Made by a program: the position numbers and the translations under genes. This document shows positions 26,422-35,685 of a stretch of DNA of 64,000 bases, piece by piece (position 1 is the first letter of the stretch; each line of letters starts with the position of its first letter). The notes below the pieces were generated by a model. It searched no databases. It saw only the letters and a program-made list of their open reading frames with translations, and was not told the DNA's origin. This DNA is from Actinomyces oris (GTDB lineage: Bacteria; Actinomycetota; Actinomycetes; Actinomycetales; Actinomycetaceae), in the NCBI RefSeq assembly GCF_001937665.1, contig NZ_MSKL01000025.1, positions 62,001 through 126,000 of the forward strand. Reading direction: 5' to 3'.

Positions 26422-27528
26422 TCACGGGATCCCTTTCTCAAAGACGGTTCGGTAGGGAAAGAGGTGGTACCACTCAGGGCGGTACAGGAAGAAGATCGTG
26501 GAGGCCGCGAAGGCGATGATCACCAGCAGGGCGCCGATGTAGGAGCGCTCAGGTCTCCGCCCCCGCACCGTGATGTTCACCAGGCCGACGACGAAGGGCA
26601 TCGTCAGGTACATCTCGAGACGATCAACGAGGTTGAAGCCCAGCGACACCGTCACCATGGCGATGTCGGCAACGGCGAGTGCCAGGAGACTGCGGGTACG
26701 CCCGGAGGGGTCTTCCTCCACGGCGGCCGCCCAGCCGCAGGTGGCCGCCAGAAGCATGAGAAGGATGCGCACCACGATCAGCAGAACGGTGGCCGAGCGC
26801 ACCCCGCCGTCGGCGTAGTCGGTGTTGAGATAGTGACCGTAGTAGGCGGAGGACGCCGCAAGGGAGTTCATCACCCAGCTCAGCGACAGCATGCTGGCCC
26901 CAATGAGGGTGCCCCATTTGAACCAGTCCCCGAAGGTGCTCAGCCGCATGGCGGAGACGAGGTAGACGATGAGTAGGAGCAGGGCGCTGACATGGAACTG
27001 GGAGGCGAGCACGATGAGCAGGACGTAGCGCAACAGCTTGCGTTCCATGAGCGCGGGAACGGCCAACAGGAAGATCGCCACCGCAACACTCTGTCGAGCG
27101 AAGAGCATGAAGTCGTAGAAGGCGGACATGCCGAAGGCGAGGAGGACCGCCAGGGAGTAGCTGGCGGCGTATCGCTTGATGAACAGGACCGCTGAGCCGT
27201 AGACGAACACCGAGATGATGAGCAGCAGGACGTTGAAGTCGTCCGTGATGCGGCTGACCAGGTAGTTGAGCAGGACGTAGCCGTACTCGAAGCGGCTGAC
27301 GGTGAAGGCCTCCTGGAGGGAGGTCGTCGCCTTGATCGCCTCGAAGACGCGGTGGTACTCGATCGTGTCATTGCCGACGCTGACGGCTCGCAAGGAGGAG
27401 AAGGCCACGAAGGCCACGAAGGCCACGACCAGGATGGCCGGGGAGCCTCGCCGGTCAGCACGGCCTCTCAGCCCCAGGAGGGCCGCTGGCAGAAGAAAGG
27501 TGGCGAATAGCGCGTAGTGGATCCACAT
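26422..27528 (-). CDS. EpsG-family membrane protein, likely polysaccharide polymerase
   Basis: 368 residues with about ten membrane helices. The N-terminal MWIHYALFATFLLPAALLGL helix and the loop SSLRAVSVGNDTIEYHRVFEAI followed by FEYGYVLLNYLVSRI are characteristic of EpsG/Wzy-like polymerases. It would join repeat units on the outer face of the membrane. Located between glycosyltransferase and flippase genes; 9 bases separate it from the GT4 gene. Confidence 0.82.
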   Translation of the reverse strand: MWIHYALFATFLLPAALLGLRGRADRRGSPAILVVAFVAFVAFSSLRAVSVGNDTIEYHRVFEAIKATTSLQEAFTVSRFEYGYVLLNYLVSRITDDFNVLLLIISVFVYGSAVLFIKRYAASYSLAVLLAFGMSAFYDFMLFARQSVAVAIFLLAVPALMERKLLRYVLLIVLASQFHVSALLLLIVYLVSAMRLSTFGDWFKWGTLIGASMLSLSWVMNSLAASSAYYGHYLNTDYADGGVRSATVLLIVVRILLMLLAATCGWAAAVEEDPSGRTRSLLALAVADIAMVTVSLGFNLVDRLEMYLTMPFVVGLVNITVRGRRPERSYIGALLVIIAFAASTIFFLYRPEWYHLFPYRTVFEKGIP

Positions 27529-27537
27529 GCTCCGGCA

Positions 27538-28689
27538 TCACCATTCCGCCAGCGCACGATAACGGTGCGCCAGCCGGTCGGCTTCATGAGTGATGTCGAA
27601 GCCCGCGGTGCGCGCGGCCGCCTCACCCTCCGCCCTGCGCCGCGGGTCTCGCCCGTGGTCGAGGGCCTCGTTGACACGCTGTGCCCACTGAGCCGCCGGC
27701 GTATCCAGTGGCAGGAAGGAGACCTCCCCGATCGCGACCTCCTCGGTCACCTCGTCGGAGCACACCAGTGGGAGCCCCGCGCACTGCGCCTCGACCCCCA
27801 CCATCGGCAGCCCCTCGTAGAGAGAGGGAAGGAGGAACATGTCCATGGCCTGGTAAAGATCAGGAACGTCCTTGCGGTCCCCCAGGAACAGGACGCGGTC
27901 GCTCAGACCGCGCTCGGCCACCACTGCCTCGATGCCCGGTCGCAGCGGGCCGTCGCCAATGAGCATGAGGCGGGCCTCGGGTCGCACACGGAGCAGCTCG
28001 GTGCACACGTCGATGAGGAACCGGTGGTTCTTCTGCTCATTGAACCGCCCCACATGGCCGACGACGGGCGCGTCCCCCAGCCCCAGCCCGGCGCGCACCT
28101 GGGCACGGACCGCCTCACGGAAGCGGTAGGTGGTCACGTCGATCGCGTTGGGGACCACCTCGAAGCGACCCGAGCCGAAGAGGAAGTCACCGGCCGCCCG
28201 TGAGCAGGCCAGGCGGGCATCGGAGTAGGCCCCGATATTGCGGCAGACGAGCCAGTTGCGCAGGCTGCGCAACCGGGAGTCGGAGTACGCCGTCGCGTGT
28301 GAGTGGACGGCGAAGGCACGCACCCCGCGGCGATGGGCCACCGGGTAGAGGAAGCGCGACAGGATGGGGTCGTGCAGGTGCGCCACGGGGTACTGCCCCG
28401 CGTGCTGCTCCAGCAGCTGCCCCAGGGATGACCGGATGCGACCGATGCGGTTCCCGGCATCGATGACGTAGCAGCGCCCACCCAGTGACTCGATCTCCTC
28501 ACGGTGGGTCTCGTCGGGTGTGGCATAGCAGAAGAAGTCGAACACCACCTGCGAGCGGTCCATGTGCCTGAGGTAGTTCATGAGCACGCTCATGACTCCG
28601 GAACGCCGCGAGATCGATGAGTTGATCTGCAGGACTCTCAGGGGCCCGCCCCCGGAGTCCTGCGGGGTCACAGACTGTTCCTGACTCAT
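27538..28689 (-). CDS. GT4-family glycosyltransferase
   Basis: 383-residue retaining GT-B glycosyltransferase. N-terminal acceptor domain begins RVLQINSSISRRSGVMSVLMNYLRHM. The C-terminal donor domain has VGHVGRFNEQKNHRFLIDV, GDGPLRPGIEAV, and FLLPSLYEGLPMVGVEAQCAGLP with the conserved EX7E glutamates. It resembles EpsF/CapM-type enzymes. ATG at 28689 preceded by GGAGGGA was chosen. The frame is open further upstream into the next gene but without homology. Confidence 0.88.
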   Translation of the reverse strand: MSQEQSVTPQDSGGGPLRVLQINSSISRRSGVMSVLMNYLRHMDRSQVVFDFFCYATPDETHREEIESLGGRCYVIDAGNRIGRIRSSLGQLLEQHAGQYPVAHLHDPILSRFLYPVAHRRGVRAFAVHSHATAYSDSRLRSLRNWLVCRNIGAYSDARLACSRAAGDFLFGSGRFEVVPNAIDVTTYRFREAVRAQVRAGLGLGDAPVVGHVGRFNEQKNHRFLIDVCTELLRVRPEARLMLIGDGPLRPGIEAVVAERGLSDRVLFLGDRKDVPDLYQAMDMFLLPSLYEGLPMVGVEAQCAGLPLVCSDEVTEEVAIGEVSFLPLDTPAAQWAQRVNEALDHGRDPRRRAEGEAAARTAGFDITHEADRLAHRYRALAEW

Positions 28690-28754
28690 TGCCGGCCTCC
28701 CTCCGTCGGCCCCGGGCCGGTCCGGGGAACTGGTCGTCCTGTTAACGCTCGCCC

Positions 28755-29537
28755 TCATTTCACCTTGAGGGTCTTGATGAGGACCCACACGCCGATGTGG
28801 AAGACGGAGCGGGGGACGCTGAGATGCTCGATGTCGCGGTAGAGCGTCCAGTGGTACTTGACCAGGCTCCGCTTGTTGGCCGACACCGATCCCGAGCGGA
28901 GCCGGTACCTCATGAGCACGACCGGCATTCCCCAGATGTAGGGCTCGGTGCGGAGCATGCGCAGCCACAGCGCGTCGTCGTTGCGCTTCCTGATGTTGGG
29001 CACCTCGAACTTCCCCAGGCGCGCCACGTCGTACATGACGGTGGAGTTGCCCACCGGGCAGTCCAGGAGCAGGCGGTTGTAGCTGGTCCTGGCCGGGCTG
29101 CGCACGATCTTCCCGGTGGGAACGCCCTGCTCGTCGATCTGGGCGTAGGCGGTGCAGGACATGGCGACGCCGCGCGAGGTCATGAAGTCGATCTGGCGCC
29201 TGAGCTTGTCGGGGTGCCACAGATCGTCGGAGTCCAGGAAGGCCATGTAGCGCCCCTGCGCCAGCTCCATCGCCCGGTTGCGGGCCATGGCGGCACCGCT
29301 GTTGGTCTCCAGCCGCACGTACCGGATCCGGGGGTCGGCCTCGGCCAGCGCCCCGACCACATCGGCGGTGTCGTCGGTGGAGCAGTCGTCGACGACGAGC
29401 AGCTCCCAGCGGGGGTGGGTCTGGCCCTGGACGGTGGCGATGGTCTCGGCGATGAAGGCGCCACAGTTGTATGTCGGCATGATGACGGAGACCAGATCGG
29501 CATCCGGTTCGCGATCGTGCTTGGCACCTGCTGTCAT
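28755..29537 (-). CDS. GT2-family glycosyltransferase
   Basis: 260 residues, inverting GT-A fold. VSVIMPTYNCGAFIAETI, VVDDCSTDDTADV and the metal-binding region AFLDSDDLWHPDKL are clear. Resembles the TuaG/EpsE group. No membrane helix, so cytosolic, acting on a lipid-linked acceptor made by the neighbouring phosphoglycosyl transferase. Same operon as flanking genes. Confidence 0.9.
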   Translation of the reverse strand: MTAGAKHDREPDADLVSVIMPTYNCGAFIAETIATVQGQTHPRWELLVVDDCSTDDTADVVGALAEADPRIRYVRLETNSGAAMARNRAMELAQGRYMAFLDSDDLWHPDKLRRQIDFMTSRGVAMSCTAYAQIDEQGVPTGKIVRSPARTSYNRLLLDCPVGNSTVMYDVARLGKFEVPNIRKRNDDALWLRMLRTEPYIWGMPVVLMRYRLRSGSVSANKRSLVKYHWTLYRDIEHLSVPRSVFHIGVWVLIKTLKVK

Positions 29538-29568
29538 GCTTGCTCCTTAGGTGTCGTCGTTGCGCGTC

Positions 29569-30255
29569 TCATGTGGCGACCGCCAACACGGTCCGGAGCG
29601 CGATCGACAGATCTCGCCCAATGCTGAAGTTCTGGACGTCGCGCAGGTTGAGGCGCATCTTGGCCGGCAGGACCTGGGTGAGGTAGGCGTCCTGGTCCGG
29701 CGGGGCGGCCGCCAGGATCTCGGCCTCATCCTTGAACTCGATGGAGGCCGTGGAGGTGACCCCGGCCGGCAGCAGCAAGGTGGCCCGCATCTGCGGGGTG
29801 TACTGGTTGACATACTCGGGCACCTCCGGCCTGGTCCCCACGAAGCTCATCGTGCCGCGCAGGATGTCGATGAGCTGGCTGATCTCGTCGAGCCGGTACC
29901 GGCGCAGCACCGCACCGACCTTCGTGACCCGGGGGTCGTTCCCCCGGGTGATCTGGTCCCCCGGGTCGGCCGGCCGGTGTGTCATGGTGCGGAACTTGAC
30001 GATCCGGAACTCGCGCCCGAACTGGGTGACCCGCCGTTGGCGGAAGAACACCGGTCCGGGCGAGTCCAGCTTGATGAGGGCCGCCAGGATGATGAAGAGC
30101 CACCCGAGCAGCACCATCAGGACCGTCGCTCCGACGACGTCGAGCAGGCGCTTGAGCCGCAGCTGGAGTCCGCGCCGGGACAGTGCCTCGTAGTAGGGGC
30201 GAACCTCATCGGTCCTCAGGGCGGCCGGCAGGTCCTCCCAGGGCGGCATCCTCAT
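29569..30255 (-). CDS. monotopic phosphoglycosyl transferase (initiating sugar transferase)
   Basis: 228 residues of the bacterial sugar transferase family (PglC/EpsL type), which moves a phospho-sugar from a UDP-sugar to undecaprenyl phosphate. One re-entrant helix (KRLLDVVGATVLMVLLGW), then SPGPVFFRQRRVTQFGREF, IVKFRTM and RYRLDEISQLIDILRGTMSFVGTRPEVPEYV motifs. It lacks the multi-helix N-terminal region of WbaP-type enzymes. The start overlaps the aminotransferase stop by four bases, supporting a shared amino-sugar pathway. Confidence 0.9.
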   Translation of the reverse strand: MRMPPWEDLPAALRTDEVRPYYEALSRRGLQLRLKRLLDVVGATVLMVLLGWLFIILAALIKLDSPGPVFFRQRRVTQFGREFRIVKFRTMTHRPADPGDQITRGNDPRVTKVGAVLRRYRLDEISQLIDILRGTMSFVGTRPEVPEYVNQYTPQMRATLLLPAGVTSTASIEFKDEAEILAAAPPDQDAYLTQVLPAKMRLNLRDVQNFSIGRDLSIALRTVLAVAT

Positions 30256-31463
30256 GATCGCCCCATCGCCGCGAGCGCCTCGAGCGCGCAGCTGATGACG
30301 TAGTCGACCTGCTCGTCGGTCAATGAGGTGTGCAGAGGCAGGCTCACCTCATTGGCGTAGAGGGTGTGGGCCCGTGGGAAGTCCTCGATGCTGAAGCCGA
30401 GGTTACGGTAGGCGCTCAGCAGTGGCAGCGGCTTGTAGTGGACGTTGCAGGCCACGTCTGCGCGCGCCATGCGCTCGATGAACTCGTTGCGCTCATCCTC
30501 CCCCAGACCCGGCAGGTTCGCCAGGTAGAGGTGCCCGGAGGAGACGCTCCCGTCCTCGTAGTGCCGCAGCGACGTCACGCCCGCCGGCGCCAGGGCCTGG
30601 TCGTAACGGGTGATGATCTGGCGCCGACGCTCGAGCATCGAGTCGTAGCGGGTCATCTGGGCCAGGCCGATCGCGGCGCACACGTCGGTCATGTTGCACT
30701 TGTAGGCAGGACTGACGACGTCGTACTCCCAGGCCCCCAGGCGGGTCTTGGACAGGGCGTCCTTGCTCTGCCCGTGCAGGGACAGCAGCATGTACTGGCG
30801 GTAGAGCTCCTCGTCCAGGCCCAGCTCCGGCCTCCACGTGACGGCGCCGCCCTCCGCGGTGGTCAGGTTCTTCACGGCGTGGAAGCTGAAGGTGGTGAAG
30901 TCGGCGGCGCTGCCCGAGGGCGTGCCGTCGCGCCGGGCGCCGAAACTGTGGGCGCCATCGGCGACGAGGGCGACGCGTCCCAGCGCCTCCTGGACGGCCC
31001 CGGCCGGGGTGAAGAGGTGGCTGCGGCTGTCGACGACCGCGCGCAGGGCCGGGTAGTCGCACATGCGTCCGCCGATGTCGACCGGGATGACGGCCTTGGT
31101 CCGCGGGGTGATGGCGGACTCCAGGACACTGGGGTCCAGCCCGTAACCGCCGTCGGCCTCACCGGCGTCGACGAGAACCGGGGTGGCGCCCACGTGCACG
31201 ACCGGGGAGGCCGACGCCGTGTAGGTGTAGGCGGGGACGATGACCTCGTCCCCTGGGCCGATGCCGAGGACTCGAAGGGTCAGCTCCAAGGAGGCGGTCG
31301 CGGAGTTCAGGCAGGCGGCCCGGGTGGTTCCACAGCGCTGCGCCACCTGCTTCTCCAGGGTCTTGGTGCGCGGCCCCGTGGTGATCCAGCCCGATCGCAG
31401 GGCATCCACCACTTCCTGGCACTCGGCATCGGTGATGTCCGGGGGTGAGAAATCGACACGCAT
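30252..31463 (-). CDS. DegT/DnrJ/EryC1/StrS-family sugar aminotransferase
   Basis: 403-residue PLP enzyme converting a nucleotide 4-keto sugar to a 4-amino sugar. PLP Lys in TFSFHAVKNLTTAEGG, N-terminal LRSGWITTGPRTKTLE, and VIVPAYTYTASASPVVHVGATPVLVD are family hallmarks (PglE/WcfR-like). Start codon overlaps the stop of the upstream dehydratase gene (TGATG) and its stop overlaps the phosphoglycosyl transferase (ATGA), so the three are tightly coupled. Contains an insertion around VVDSRSHLFTPAGAVQEALGRVALVADGAHSF carrying the cofactor aspartate. Confidence 0.92.
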   Translation of the reverse strand: MRVDFSPPDITDAECQEVVDALRSGWITTGPRTKTLEKQVAQRCGTTRAACLNSATASLELTLRVLGIGPGDEVIVPAYTYTASASPVVHVGATPVLVDAGEADGGYGLDPSVLESAITPRTKAVIPVDIGGRMCDYPALRAVVDSRSHLFTPAGAVQEALGRVALVADGAHSFGARRDGTPSGSAADFTTFSFHAVKNLTTAEGGAVTWRPELGLDEELYRQYMLLSLHGQSKDALSKTRLGAWEYDVVSPAYKCNMTDVCAAIGLAQMTRYDSMLERRRQIITRYDQALAPAGVTSLRHYEDGSVSSGHLYLANLPGLGEDERNEFIERMARADVACNVHYKPLPLLSAYRNLGFSIEDFPRAHTLYANEVSLPLHTSLTDEQVDYVISCALEALAAMGRS

Positions 31464-33541
31464 CAGCCAGCTTTCCTCATTGTCGACGACGTACTCGTAC
31501 TGTTTTCAAGACGTGGGTGGTAGGTGGGCACCGCACGAGCCAGCTCCCGTTTGATCTGCTCGCTTCCCTCGGACAGGCAGGCCATGAGCCGAGCGATCTT
31601 GTCCTCCACCTCCAGCCTGGTGGGCGGCGGTGCCGTGGAGACGAGGATCGATGTGTTCTCCGTGGGACGCAGTTCCTCGTCATGCATCTGCAGCTCCTCA
31701 TAGAGCTTCTCGCCCGGGCGCAGCCCGGTGAAGGCCACCTCGATGTCACGCCCCACTCGCAGGCCCGAGAGCTTGATGAGGTTGACGGCCAGGTCGTAGA
31801 TCCGCACGGGCTGCCCCATCTCCAGGATGAAGATCTCTCCGGCCTGAGCCATTGACCCGGCGGTGATGACCAGCTGGGCCGCCTCGGGGATCGTCATGAA
31901 GTAACGGGTGATGTCCGGGTGGGTGACAGTCAGCGGCCCACCTGATCTGAGCTGGCGTCTGAACAGCGGGATGACCGAGCCGTGGCTGCCGAGCACGTTG
32001 CCGAAGCGCACGGCGGCGAAGACAGTGGTGCGACTCGTCTGCGCCAGGGCCTGGATCTCCAGCTCGCACAGTCGCTTGGTCGCCCCCATCACGTTGGTGG
32101 GGTTGACCGCCTTGTCGGTGGAGACCAGGATGCAGTGGCTGCAGCCGAGTTCCTCCGCCAGACGGCAGACGATCCAGGTGCCCAGCACGTTGTTCTCCAC
32201 GGCCTCGCGGGCGTTGTCCTCCATGAGCGGCACGTGCTTGTGCGCCGCCGCGTGGAACACGACCTTGGGCCGGTACCGCTCGAAGCAGTCGCGGACGATG
32301 CGCTCATTGGTCACCGAGCCGATGACGACCGAGAGCATCACCCCCAGCTCGGTGGCCTTGGGCTGCATCTCGTGGAGCAGCTCGTAGGCCGTGTTCTCGT
32401 AGACGTCGAAGATGACGATCTGCCGCGGTCGGGCCTCGATGAGCTGGCGGACCAGCTCAGAGCCGATGGAGCCGCCGCCGCCAGTGACCAGGACGACCTG
32501 GCCGCGCACGTACCCCATCCCCGTGGAGTCGAAGGCGACCTCGTCACGGGTGAGCAGCTCGGAGATCTCGACTTCCCGCAGCGCGATCCGTCCGTCATCC
32601 TGCTGGGCCAGGTCCCGTACGTTCGGGAGGGTGAGGATTCTCAGGCCCGTCGTCAGACAGATGGACAGGATGCGCTGACGCTCGGAGGCCAGGGCTGAGG
32701 GGCAGGCCAGGACGATCTGCTCGGCCTGGCACTCCTGGGCGATGCGGGGGATGTCGTCACACGAGCCGAGGACCTTGACGCCGTGGACGTGGCGACCGTG
32801 CTTGGTGACGTCGTCGTCGACAAGGGCCACCGGTTCTCCGCACATGTCCTCGTCCCCCAGGTGCATGCGCTTAATGGTCAACGAGCCTGTCTGCCCGGCT
32901 CCGACGATGAGGGTGCGGGGGCGGGTGCCTCGCTCACCTGCTCGAGCGCTGCGCTGGGCTCGGCTGTGCCACAGCGCCCGGACGGCGAGGCGAGTTCCCG
33001 CGGTCATGATGACGAGCAGCGCCCAGGCCATGACGTAGGAACGCACCGACAGCCCACCATCGAAGGCCAGGGAGAAGAGGAGATCACCGCAGACCGAGCC
33101 GACGACGGTCGCGTAGAGAATCCTCAGCGCCTCCGCCATCGAGGCGTAGCGCCACAGACTGTTGTACATCTTGAAGGTGGCGAAGACTCCCACGTTGACG
33201 ATCCCGAGCACGCCGATGGCCAGGAGGCCGCCGGTCGCGCCTGTGGCGGTCGCCCACTTCGTGGTCCCCCACGCCGCGCAGAACAGAGCCACATAGGTGG
33301 CCAGGAAATCGACGACCATCAGAGCGAGGGGCTCGAGCCGGCACAGGGAGGAGCCCGTCCTCAGCGCGCTGCAGTCCGACGGCTTCATGGGGGCGGAGCC
33401 CGGTGCCCTGGAACCGCCGGCGGTGCCTCCCCCCTGTTCTTCGAGGGATCGTGCGGGTAGCGGCACGCCAGGTTGGCGCGCCTCGGCCCTGCGCTCATCA
33501 CGGCTTGCGACGCCGTGGGAGTTCTGACGTGCTTCAGGCAT
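31463..33541 (-). CDS. membrane-bound nucleotide-sugar 4,6-dehydratase (CapD/FlaA1/PglF type)
   Basis: 692 residues. Four membrane helices (about 70-180) are followed by a first Rossmann-like CoA-binding-type domain (TLIVGAGQTGSLTIKRMHLGDED) and the SDR dehydratase domain with VLVTGGGGSIGSELVRQLIEA, VFHAAAHKHVPLMEDN and LVSTDKAVNPTNVMGATKRLCE. The Met in the usual Tyr position (VMGATK) is normal for long-form PglF/CapD. It likely makes UDP-4-keto-6-deoxy-HexNAc for the next gene's aminotransferase. ATG at 33541 was kept, although a start near residue 52 (MKPSDCSAL) is equally plausible. Confidence 0.9.
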   Translation of the reverse strand: MPEARQNSHGVASRDERRAEARQPGVPLPARSLEEQGGGTAGGSRAPGSAPMKPSDCSALRTGSSLCRLEPLALMVVDFLATYVALFCAAWGTTKWATATGATGGLLAIGVLGIVNVGVFATFKMYNSLWRYASMAEALRILYATVVGSVCGDLLFSLAFDGGLSVRSYVMAWALLVIMTAGTRLAVRALWHSRAQRSARAGERGTRPRTLIVGAGQTGSLTIKRMHLGDEDMCGEPVALVDDDVTKHGRHVHGVKVLGSCDDIPRIAQECQAEQIVLACPSALASERQRILSICLTTGLRILTLPNVRDLAQQDDGRIALREVEISELLTRDEVAFDSTGMGYVRGQVVLVTGGGGSIGSELVRQLIEARPRQIVIFDVYENTAYELLHEMQPKATELGVMLSVVIGSVTNERIVRDCFERYRPKVVFHAAAHKHVPLMEDNAREAVENNVLGTWIVCRLAEELGCSHCILVSTDKAVNPTNVMGATKRLCELEIQALAQTSRTTVFAAVRFGNVLGSHGSVIPLFRRQLRSGGPLTVTHPDITRYFMTIPEAAQLVITAGSMAQAGEIFILEMGQPVRIYDLAVNLIKLSGLRVGRDIEVAFTGLRPGEKLYEELQMHDEELRPTENTSILVSTAPPPTRLEVEDKIARLMACLSEGSEQIKRELARAVPTYHPRLENSTSTSSTMRKAG

Positions 33542-34084
33542 GAGTCGTCACGCTCCGCTGACCCAGCTGACAAGCAAGAGACACACCGCCTGAGAGTGAG
33601 GGACTCCGATCAAGCGTGTGACGCCGGTGGGAGCGACAGATTTCAAATGTCATCAGGGTTTCAATCTGCGGATGGGCGAACAGGTTTCACTGATTCGCGG
33701 GACGGACTTGGGGATGCAGCTCCTACTGTTGAACAGGAGGAAATGGTGCGGAAAACGGCAGACGGAACCTCATGGCACCATCAAGATCAACTTCCGTTTT
33801 TAATGATCAGCATCAATCTAACACCGAACACCACCGATTGGAATATTTCTGAGGAGATTTCTCCTCGATCATCGTTTATCAACAGATCCGGGTTGGCGCG
33901 GTCAGACAAAACCACAGGCAACTCTTACCTGAATACTTGAAGTGACAAGCTCAGTTTCGACCGGAACCGAAGGTGTGCACCACTGACAGATATCAGATCT
34001 CCCGCAAGGTAACATTTAAATAAACTCCTTGACGGTGCGACCTATTCTTCTGCACACGAGTTCCGCACTCGGGGAAGGAGAAGG
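33542..34084. other. 543-bp AT-rich regulatory gap upstream of the polysaccharide operon
   Basis: Lies between the Wzz-like gene and the capD-like gene, both on the minus strand. GC drops well below the flanks from about 33640 to 34030. No credible reading frame is present. A 16-base palindrome GAGGAGA-TT-TCTCCTC lies at 33851-33866. The promoter and a long leader of the main exopolysaccharide operon are the most likely content. Confidence 0.5.
33851..33866. promoter_or_regulatory. palindrome in polysaccharide operon leader
   Basis: GAGGAGATTTCTCCTC is a near-perfect palindrome (7-bp arms, 2-bp centre) in an AT-rich gap. It is a candidate repressor site or hairpin; nothing in the window identifies its binder. 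Confidence 0.35.
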
Positions 34085-35434
34085 CTAGACGGTTGCTCTC
34101 TCTGCATGAGTGGCACCGACCTGAATGCCCTGCCCCCCACGCCCGACATCGGACACATTGGTGAGCACCACTCCGAGCATGTGCCCTCCGCCCTGCCCCA
34201 CAGCCAGGGCCGCCTCGCGGAGCCCTTCCGCAGTGGTGCGCCCGGCTCGCGCTACAAGAAGGACGCCGCCGGCACATGCGGCCAGCACCACGGCATCGGT
34301 GAAGCGGCAGACCGGAGGAGCATCGATGACTACGATGCGGTCCGAGGCCAGATGTTGCAGGAGGTCACTCATGTTGCGGCCGCCGAGCAGCTCGGAGGGA
34401 TTCTCGGGCATCTCACCAGCAGGCAGGAGCTCCAGGCCCGCCACCTCCCCTTCAACCAGGACCTGACTGAGGCGCGCCGAACCCGCCAGCACCTCTGCGA
34501 GTCCTGGACCGCCCTGAGCTCCGACAGTGCTTGGCGAACGCAGGTCCCCTCCGACCAGAACGACTCGATGGCCGGATAGGGCCAGGACCCGCGCCAGGCC
34601 GGCAGCCGTCTCCGAGGCCCCCTCCTGCGGGCCGGCCGAGGTGACGACCACAACCTGCCGAGCCCCGTGAGACAAGGCGTGAAGCAGATTGGTACGGGTG
34701 GCACGCAGCCGCTCCTCGACCTCCGCCCGCACACCTCGCCCCAGCCGCAGGGACGAGGGATCCTTCGGCAGAACGCCGAGCACCGGCGCCGTCAAAGCCT
34801 CGCGCACGTCCTCAGGCCCCTTGAGGCTCTTGTCGAGCAGCTCCTGGACAAGAATCCACACATAGCCCAGGACCAGCCCGGCCAGCAGCCCCACCGCCAC
34901 ACAGGTGACCAAGGCGGGGGACCGAGTGGCGCTCGCCAGCTCGGCGGAGGACAGCAGAGAGATCCGTACTGGGGAGTCGGCGCCCTCCAGCTCCTCCACC
35001 TCTGCTGCGGCCTGTCGGATGACCTCATCGGCCAAGATCTGAGCCTGGCGGGCGGAGGACGCCTTGACGGATACCTGCACCGACACGGTCTCGGGTGTCC
35101 TCGCCGCGTACACCGAGGAGGCCAACTCCTCGGGGGTGACGTCGAGCTTGAGAGAGTCCACTACTCGCTGGGCGACAGCCTCCGAGGTGAAGACCGGGAC
35201 AACGGCGTCAGCCTTCATGCCGGCGAGCTGCGCCGCGTTGTAGTGGGACTGCGTGTTCTCCGCCGGATCTCCTCCCACCTCTACATGCAGGTACGCCTGA
35301 GCGTTCGCCGTGTAGGAGCTCGGCGACACGAAAGCGAACACTATTGAGAAAAGTACGCAGATCATAACCGCCAGAGCGAGAGATCCAAGGCGTCGACGAG
35401 TCAGTTGAAGAAGGTCCTCGAGCGTCATCCGCAT
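34085..35434 (-). CDS. Wzz/BY-kinase-like chain-length protein with degenerate ATPase
   Basis: 449 residues. Wzz-type N-terminal helix (about 16-38), extracytoplasmic domain, second helix (about 174-198), then a cytoplasmic CpsD-like ATPase domain. The Walker A is degenerate: GPQEGASETAAGLA (about residues 268-281) has Ala where EGKST has the catalytic Lys. Walker A' reads LVGGDLRSP instead of the usual DADLR, while Walker B (IVVIDAPPV) is intact. No tyrosine-rich C-terminal tail exists. It probably controls chain length without kinase activity. Start chosen at 35434 after AGGTGA. Confidence 0.85.
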   Translation of the reverse strand: MRMTLEDLLQLTRRRLGSLALAVMICVLFSIVFAFVSPSSYTANAQAYLHVEVGGDPAENTQSHYNAAQLAGMKADAVVPVFTSEAVAQRVVDSLKLDVTPEELASSVYAARTPETVSVQVSVKASSARQAQILADEVIRQAAAEVEELEGADSPVRISLLSSAELASATRSPALVTCVAVGLLAGLVLGYVWILVQELLDKSLKGPEDVREALTAPVLGVLPKDPSSLRLGRGVRAEVEERLRATRTNLLHALSHGARQVVVVTSAGPQEGASETAAGLARVLALSGHRVVLVGGDLRSPSTVGAQGGPGLAEVLAGSARLSQVLVEGEVAGLELLPAGEMPENPSELLGGRNMSDLLQHLASDRIVVIDAPPVCRFTDAVVLAACAGGVLLVARAGRTTAEGLREAALAVGQGGGHMLGVVLTNVSDVGRGGQGIQVGATHAERATV

Positions 35435-35685
35435 ATCACCTGCCATTATTCAGGACTGATAGGGCGCGGCACTCACTAACATGAAGTAACAGCCATGAAA
35501 CCCCATGAAGGAGTGCCGGAATTAATGAGACAGACAGTAACACGCGGGAGCCCCGGCAAGGCAAGCGACCAGAAGTTTTAATGAGAAAGCCCTCATGTAC
35601 ATCGAGGAAATTGAAGGGTCCCACCCACCGGATTCGACAATCTTCGTAGAAGACCTACAGAAGCCATTCCTCGCGTTTTAAACCA
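35435..35685. other. 251-bp gap between ATP-grasp and Wzz-like genes
   Basis: Relatively AT-rich with no credible gene. A weak minus-strand hairpin ATGAGGGCTTTCTCAT followed by TAAAA (around 35587-35605) could terminate transcription of the ATP-grasp gene. The promoter of the Wzz-like gene must lie between that and 35434. Confidence 0.35.

Noticed and set aside
33473-33940. 155-codon plus-strand ORF in the polysaccharide leader region
   Set aside because: Starts inside the capD-like gene antisense and continues through an AT-rich gap, with atypical composition and no domain.
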